Below, piece by piece: positions 59,922 through 64,000 of a stretch of 64,000 nt of DNA (position 1 is the stretch's first letter; the number at the start of each line of letters is the position of its first letter). The position numbers and the translations under genes were made by a program. The notes under the pieces were generated by a model, which did no database searches, had not been told where the DNA came from, and was given only the letters and a program-made list of their open reading frames with translations. Origin of the DNA: JAJZGK01 sp035538795 (lineage in GTDB: Bacteria; Pseudomonadota; Alphaproteobacteria; Rhodospirillales; Magnetospirillaceae); the NCBI GenBank assembly GCA_035538795.1, contig DATLJS010000052.1, positions 62,001 to 126,000 on the forward strand. Direction: 5' to 3'.

Positions 59922-60830
59922 TCAGGCCGGTAAGATGAGCTTTTCCGCCTGATCGGCGATCTTCTTGATCAGGAAGTCGCGGAAGACGGAGATGCGCTTG
60001 GAATGGCGCAGCTCTTCCGGATAGACGAAATAGGCGTCGAAGCTGGGGCCGCGCAGCTCCGGCAAAATTTCCACCAGATTGTCAGCCTCGCGCGAGAAGT
60101 AGTCGGGCAAGGCGGCGATGCCCAGTCCGCTTTGCACGGCACGGAAGATGCCATAAATATTGTTGACCTTCAGCACCGGACGGCGGGGCATTTCCGGCCG
60201 GGCGCCGGCTTCCAGCAGCCAGTTGACGTTGCCCACCGGCGGCCGGGAATCGTCGCCATAGACGATGATGCTATGGTTATCCAACTCCTCGATGCTTTTG
60301 GGAACGCCGTGGCGCTTCAGATATTCCGGCGCGGCATAGACGTTGTAATGCATGGGCATCAAATGGCGCTGGACCAGATCGGGCTGGCGGGGCGGCATCA
60401 TGCGGATGGCGACGTCGGCCTGGCGCATGGCCAGATCCAGTTCGCCGTCGTCCAGCACCAGGGTCATCTGGATTTCGGGATAGAGTTCCAGGAATTCGCG
60501 GACCCGGGGCGTCAGCCACAATGTGCCGAAAGCGACGGTGGTGGTGACTTTCAGCGGGCCTTGGGGGCGTTCGCGGCTTTCCGAAAGCTGGGCTTCGGTC
60601 ATGGCCAGTTTGGCGAAGACGTCGCGGGCCGTGCGGAACAGCAGTTCGCCCTGTTCGGTCAGGATCAGGCCGCGGGCATGGCGATGGAACAAAGGAACGT
60701 TGAGACTTTCCTCCAGCGCGCTGATTTGGCGGCTGACGGCCGATTGGCTGAGGTTCAGAGATTCCCCGGCATGGGTAAAACTGCCGGCCTCGGCGACGGC
60801 ATGAAAAACCCTAAGCTTGTCCCAATCCAT
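59922..60830 (-). CDS. LysR-family transcriptional regulator
   Basis: A 302-residue LysR regulator. The helix-turn-helix lies at about residues 3-62 (DKLRVFHAVAEAGSFTHAGE, then LNLSQSAVSRQISALEESLN), followed by an effector domain with YVYPEELRHSKRI-like end (YFVYPEELRHSKRISVFRDF). I chose the ATG at 60830 (MDWDKLRVF), with a GGAAG ribosome site; an upstream start is possible. In alphaproteobacteria this trxB-adjacent LysR is common, but its targets are unknown. Confidence 0.92.
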   Translation of the reverse strand: MDWDKLRVFHAVAEAGSFTHAGESLNLSQSAVSRQISALEESLNVPLFHRHARGLILTEQGELLFRTARDVFAKLAMTEAQLSESRERPQGPLKVTTTVAFGTLWLTPRVREFLELYPEIQMTLVLDDGELDLAMRQADVAIRMMPPRQPDLVQRHLMPMHYNVYAAPEYLKRHGVPKSIEELDNHSIIVYGDDSRPPVGNVNWLLEAGARPEMPRRPVLKVNNIYGIFRAVQSGLGIAALPDYFSREADNLVEILPELRGPSFDAYFVYPEELRHSKRISVFRDFLIKKIADQAEKLILPA

Positions 60831-60925
60831 TGTGCTTCCAGTCGCCTGGGCCGCTTCCAACCACCCCGCCGGGTGCGGCCATGCGCCCAGGCGGTTCTAT
60901 CCCCTGGGCGCTATTGTGCCGTGAC

Positions 60926-61885
60926 TTATGCTGTCTGTCCATGGTGGGTGAGGAAACGTTCGGCTTCCAGGGCTCCCATGCAGCCGGTTCCCGCGGCGGT
61001 GACGGCCTGACGATAGATTTTATCCTGGACGTCGCCGGCGGCGAAGACGCCGGGAACGCTGGTCTGGACGGTGCCGGGCTTGGTGATGATGTAGTTTTCG
61101 GAATCTAGTTCAAGCTGGTCTTTGAACAGATCGGTGTTGGGCGTGTGGCCGATGGCGACGAACACGCCGTCCACCGCCAGTTCCGAGGTGGTGCCGGTCT
61201 TGACGTTCTTCAGCCGCAGGGCGTTGACGCCGGGCGGGTTCTCGGTGCCGAGGATTTCGTCGGGCACGCTGTCCCAGACCACCGACACGTTCTTCATGGC
61301 GAACAGGCGGTCCTGGGCGATCTTTTCGGCCCGCAGGGAATCGCGGCGATGCACCAGAGTGACTTTCGAGGCGATGCCGGCCAGATAGATGGCTTCCTCG
61401 ACCGCCGAGTTGCCGCCGCCGATGACCGCCACGTCCTTGCCGCGGAAGAAGAAGCCGTCGCAGGTGGCGCAGGCGGAAACGCCGAAGCCCTGGAACTTCT
61501 GCTCGCTTTCCATGCCCAGCCAGCGAGCGGTGGCGCCGGTGCAGATGATCAGCGTGTCGCCGCTGTAGGTGTCGCCCGAATCGCCGACGGCGACGAAGGG
61601 GCGCTTCGACAGATCGACGCTGACGATGGTGTCATAAAGGAATTGGGCGCCGACATGCTCGGCCTGGGCCTGCATCTGCTCCATCAGCCAGGGGCCTTGA
61701 ACGGCTTCGGCGAAGCCGGGAAAATTCTCGATGTCGGTGGTGATAGTCAACTGCCCGCCAGGTTGCAGGCCCGCCACCAGAACCGGAGAAAGGTTGGCGC
61801 GCGCCGCATAGATGGCGGCGGTGCAGCCGGCCGGACCGGACCCGAGAATCAGAACCTTGGTGTGGATGTTGGCCATCGTCGTCAT
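60926..61885 (-). CDS. trxB: Thioredoxin reductase
   Basis: TrxB reduces thioredoxin with NADPH. The 319-residue flavoprotein has the FAD motif GSGPAGCTAAIYAARA (about 16-31), the redox-active CATC in SACATCDGFFF (C139, C142) and the NADPH motif GGGNSAVEEA. A C-terminal GVFAAGDVQDKIYRQA closes it. The start at 61885 is preceded by an AGGG site. It lies 110 bp downstream of a peroxiredoxin gene on the same strand, and thioredoxin is the usual reductant for such enzymes. Confidence 0.96.
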   Translation of the reverse strand: MTTMANIHTKVLILGSGPAGCTAAIYAARANLSPVLVAGLQPGGQLTITTDIENFPGFAEAVQGPWLMEQMQAQAEHVGAQFLYDTIVSVDLSKRPFVAVGDSGDTYSGDTLIICTGATARWLGMESEQKFQGFGVSACATCDGFFFRGKDVAVIGGGNSAVEEAIYLAGIASKVTLVHRRDSLRAEKIAQDRLFAMKNVSVVWDSVPDEILGTENPPGVNALRLKNVKTGTTSELAVDGVFVAIGHTPNTDLFKDQLELDSENYIITKPGTVQTSVPGVFAAGDVQDKIYRQAVTAAGTGCMGALEAERFLTHHGQTA

Positions 61886-61937
61886 ACCCTGGATGAAAGA
61901 AGCAAATCTGGCGTAAAGATATTGCGCGGTGCATCAA

Positions 61938-61978
61938 AGAACAAGGGACGCCGCGCCGAAAGGCGGCGGCATCCCCGA
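61938..61978 (-). terminator. Hairpin terminator candidate after peroxiredoxin
   Basis: On the minus strand the stem GATGCCGCCGCC/GGCGCGGCGTCCC (61976-61945, loop TTTC, with mismatches) is followed by TTGTTCTTTG. It lies between the peroxiredoxin and trxB genes and may only attenuate. Confidence 0.45.
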
Positions 61979-61995
61979 TCTTCGGTCCGGCCTGC

Positions 61996-62598
61996 TTACA
62001 GGGCCTTGCCGTGCTCGGCCAGATAGTTGGCGACTCCCTCGGGGCTGGCCTTCATGCCGGCCTTGCCCTTTTGCCAGCCGGCGGGGCAAACCTCGCCGTG
62101 CTCTTCATTGAACTGCAGGGCGTCGACCAGACGCAGAGCCTCGTCGACATTGCGGCCCAGCGGCAGGTTGTTGATGTGGGCGAACTGCACGACGCCGTTC
62201 TTGTCGATCAGGAAGGTGCCGCGCAGGGCGACGCCGCCGGGCAGCAGCACGCCGTAATCGCTCGCGATCTTCTTGGTCAGATCGGCCACCATGGGAAACT
62301 GGACGTTGCCCAAGCCGCCCTTCTCGACGGGGGTGTTCTTCCAGGCCAGGTGGGTGAAGTGGCTGTCGACCGACACGGCGACGACCTTGACGTTCTTTTC
62401 GGCGAAAGCGGCCAGACGATGATCGTGGGCCAGAATCTCCGACGGGCAGACGAAGGTGAAATCCAGAGGATAGAAGAACACCAGACCATACGAGCCCGCC
62501 AGATAGCTCTTCAGATTGAAGCTGGGGTTGATCTCGTTGTTGGGCATGACGGCCGGAGCGGTGAAATCCGGGGCGGCCTGGGTAACCAGAGTGGTCAT
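61996..62598 (-). CDS. 2-Cys peroxiredoxin (AhpC/Prx family)
   Basis: A 200-residue peroxidase of the AhpC/TSA family. The peroxidatic cysteine is C51 in DFTFVCPSE, and the resolving cysteine is C171 in EVCPAGW, the typical 2-Cys arrangement. It reduces hydrogen peroxide and organic peroxides, using thioredoxin (trxB downstream) or AhpF-like partners. ATG at 62598 (MTTLVTQAAP). A longer upstream frame lacks similarity. Confidence 0.94.
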   Translation of the reverse strand: MTTLVTQAAPDFTAPAVMPNNEINPSFNLKSYLAGSYGLVFFYPLDFTFVCPSEILAHDHRLAAFAEKNVKVVAVSVDSHFTHLAWKNTPVEKGGLGNVQFPMVADLTKKIASDYGVLLPGGVALRGTFLIDKNGVVQFAHINNLPLGRNVDEALRLVDALQFNEEHGEVCPAGWQKGKAGMKASPEGVANYLAEHGKAL

Positions 62599-62809
62599 AG
62601 GTGTAGCTCCTGCTGAGAAACGGGATGGGGCGAATGTATGCTTGCAAAGGGCGCCTTGCAAGTTTCAACGGTTATAAACTGAGCGGATAGCCCTTTTAAT
62701 CCAATGATTTATCTGTGAATAAGCGGATTAGCCTTTGATGATAAAGGCTTTTGCAGGGGGCTATGCGTATTTGAGTGGAATGGGGGCTTGGCGGCAGGCG
62801 GGCGGCTCT

Positions 62810-62822
62810 GTAATATAATTAC
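62810..62822. promoter_or_regulatory. GTAATATAATTAC palindrome and -10 element before Lrp gene
   Basis: A perfect inverted repeat GTAAT/ATTAC around ATA contains TATAAT (62814-62819), 33 bp upstream of the Lrp-like start. The -35 region is weak. The overlap of palindrome and -10 fits autorepression by the Lrp-like regulator. Confidence 0.4.
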
Positions 62823-62855
62823 CCGGACAGCCGGTTTTTTGGAGTTAAAGTTGAT

Positions 62856-63359
62856 ATGCAGCGGGTCAAACTTGACCGCATAGATCGGCGCATCCTGCAG
62901 GATTTGCAGGCTGACGGCCGAATGACCAACGTGGATCTGGCCCGCAGGGCCGGAATCTCGGCGCCCCCCTGCCTGCGGCGTGTCCGCGCGCTGGAGGAAG
63001 CCGGCTATATCCGCGGCTATCATGCCGAGGTTGACGCCGTGGCTCTGGGTTTCAATGTCACGGTGTTCGCTCATGTGGGTCTGAACAGCCAGGCCGAGGC
63101 CGACCTGAAGTCGTTCGAGGAACTGGTGCAGGGGTGGCCAGAGGTGCGCGAGTGCCACATGCTGGCCGGTGAAACCGATTTTCTTTTGAAGATCGTTGCC
63201 GAGGACTGGGATTCCTATCAGCGTTTCCTAACCACGAAACTGACGGCGGCGCCCAATATCAGCCACGTCAAGTCGGCTTTGGCGATCCGGAATTCCAAGC
63301 ATCAGCCGGGTGTGCCGATCACTGTCGAAGAGGGTGACGACGGCGAAATCAGCGAATAG
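62856..63359 (+). CDS. Lrp/AsnC-family transcriptional regulator
   Basis: A 167-residue Lrp-family regulator. The N-terminal helix-turn-helix (about 5-55, VKLDRIDRRILQDLQADGRM, then LARRAGISAPPCLRRVRALE) is followed by the AsnC ligand-binding domain (VRECHMLAGETDFLLKIVAE). The acidic C-terminus (EEGDDGEISE) is longer than usual. The start follows GGAG at 62841-62844. Probably senses an amino acid; targets unknown. Convergent with hemA. Confidence 0.92.
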   Translation: MQRVKLDRIDRRILQDLQADGRMTNVDLARRAGISAPPCLRRVRALEEAGYIRGYHAEVDAVALGFNVTVFAHVGLNSQAEADLKSFEELVQGWPEVRECHMLAGETDFLLKIVAEDWDSYQRFLTTKLTAAPNISHVKSALAIRNSKHQPGVPITVEEGDDGEISE

Positions 63360-63432
63360 GCCCGGAGCGCAAGCCTTCGGGAGGAAACGTTCCAAAAGGC
63401 CGCAAAGGCCCCTCAAGTCAGAATTGGCTTTA

Positions 63433-63462
63433 TCAAAAGAAAAGGCCGCCTATTCGGCGGCC
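63433..63462 (-). terminator. Rho-independent terminator overlapping the hemA stop
   Basis: On the minus strand GGCCGCC/GGCGGCC with a 5-nt loop (63462-63444) is followed by TTTTCTTTTG. The loop contains the hemA TAG, so the hairpin begins inside the last codons. Confidence 0.85.
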
Positions 63463-64000
63463 TTCTTGATTCCCAGCGTTCCCCAGACATCCACCAGGGC
63501 GTTGACCAGACGATCCATCATGGCGTCGTCATGCAACGGCGACGGGGTGATGCGCAGGCGTTCGGTTCCCACCGGCACAGTGGGATAGTTGATAGGCTGC
63601 ACATAGATGTCGTGGCGGCGCAGAAGATCGTCCGAGGCCTGCTTGCAGCGGGCGGCGTCTCCGACCATGACGGGAACGATGTGGCTGACCGAGGGAAGCA
63701 CCGGAATGCCCTTTTCCGTCAGGCGGCGGCGCAGGGTTTCGGCCCGCTCCTGATGGCGCTCGCGAATCTCGTTGTGGTCCTTCAGGTAACGGATGCTGGC
63801 CAGGGCGCCGGCGGCGATGGCCGGAGGCAGGGCCGACGAGAAGATGAAGCCGGGGCCGAAGCTGCGGATGAAATCCACCAGATTATGCGATGCGGCGATA
63901 TAGCCGCCGACGACGCCGACGGCCTTGGCCAGAGTGCCCTGAACGATGGTGACGCGGTCGAGCACGCCGTCGCGCTCACAGACGCCGGAGCCGGCCAGGC
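63450..64000 (-). CDS. hemA: 5-aminolevulinate synthase (5' end outside window)
   Basis: ALA synthase condenses glycine and succinyl-CoA, the alphaproteobacterial (C4) entry to heme and corrin synthesis. The visible 183 C-terminal residues include GVCERDGVLDRVTIVQGTLA with the cofactor lysine region LAKAVGVVGGYIA. GFIFSSALPPAIAAGALASI and VQPINYPTVPVGTERLRITP follow, all hallmarks of the family. About 220 N-terminal residues lie beyond the right edge. A terminator overlaps its stop. Confidence 0.95.
   Translation of the reverse strand, partial: LAGSGVCERDGVLDRVTIVQGTLAKAVGVVGGYIAASHNLVDFIRSFGPGFIFSSALPPAIAAGALASIRYLKDHNEIRERHQERAETLRRRLTEKGIPVLPSVSHIVPVMVGDAARCKQASDDLLRRHDIYVQPINYPTVPVGTERLRITPSPLHDDAMMDRLVNALVDVWGTLGIKKAAE

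Overview
The window is a GC-rich alphaproteobacterial chromosome segment. It most resembles Rhodospirillaceae (Magnetospirillum-like). That placement is an inference from gene order (miaB-phoH-ybeY-corC-lnt-HTH-metK-trmB-rimP-nusA-ylxR-infB-rbfA-truB-rpsO), the MucR, OlsB and DUF1491 proteins, ALA synthase rather than a C5-pathway hemA, and a complete ethylmalonyl-CoA set. I see no prophage, insertion sequence or CRISPR array. The window opens inside rpsO and closes inside hemA.

Layout. 1-7041 (minus): the translation/transcription operon rimP-nusA-ylxR-infB-rbfA-truB-rpsO. 7208-10640 (minus): trmB, metK behind a SAM-II-type riboswitch, and two paralogous XRE regulators. 10800-18305 (minus): lnt-corC-ybeY-phoH-miaB, then olsB/plsC lipid acyltransferases and fur. 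18456-19231: mucR and a divergent TusA-like gene. 19208-30191: cobalamin biosynthesis in two units, each behind its own cobalamin riboswitch or next to one (cobU-cobW-cobN-cobO-SYLF-cobQ on minus; cobT on plus), plus cobS and a phosphatase. 30194-32513 (plus): a membrane-anchored SRPBCC-like protein, queC, yjbQ and an Fe-S-type uracil-DNA glycosylase. 32536-37838: mcd and ccr divergent from ecm, the signature enzymes of the ethylmalonyl-CoA pathway; Ecm needs B12, which fits the neighbouring cob genes. 38202-42235: DUF1491, tRNA-Val(CAC), glmU-glmS.

42598-62598 is more accessory in character. It holds a LysR regulator divergent from SRPBCC, DJ-1/PfpI and Old-Yellow-Enzyme genes; a two-component system between a DUF4405-like membrane protein and a cytochrome c'/cytochrome b pair; a MarR-controlled tripartite drug efflux operon (NodT-type channel, EmrA, EmrB) ending in a universal stress protein; two short-chain dehydrogenases; and a TetR-controlled siderophore-interacting reductase operon. 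Next come a decayed LysR gene, a strongly structured RNA candidate, an intact LysR gene, trxB and a 2-Cys peroxiredoxin. The window ends with an Lrp/AsnC regulator and the 3' part of hemA.

The least explained items are the six-hairpin minus-strand RNA candidate at 59616-59765, a short-chain dehydrogenase that lacks the catalytic Tyr and Lys (56537-57265), a ylxR gene whose conserved N-terminus lies upstream of every standard start codon, and shared operator-like palindromes that tie regulators to targets at the MarR, TetR and XRE loci.
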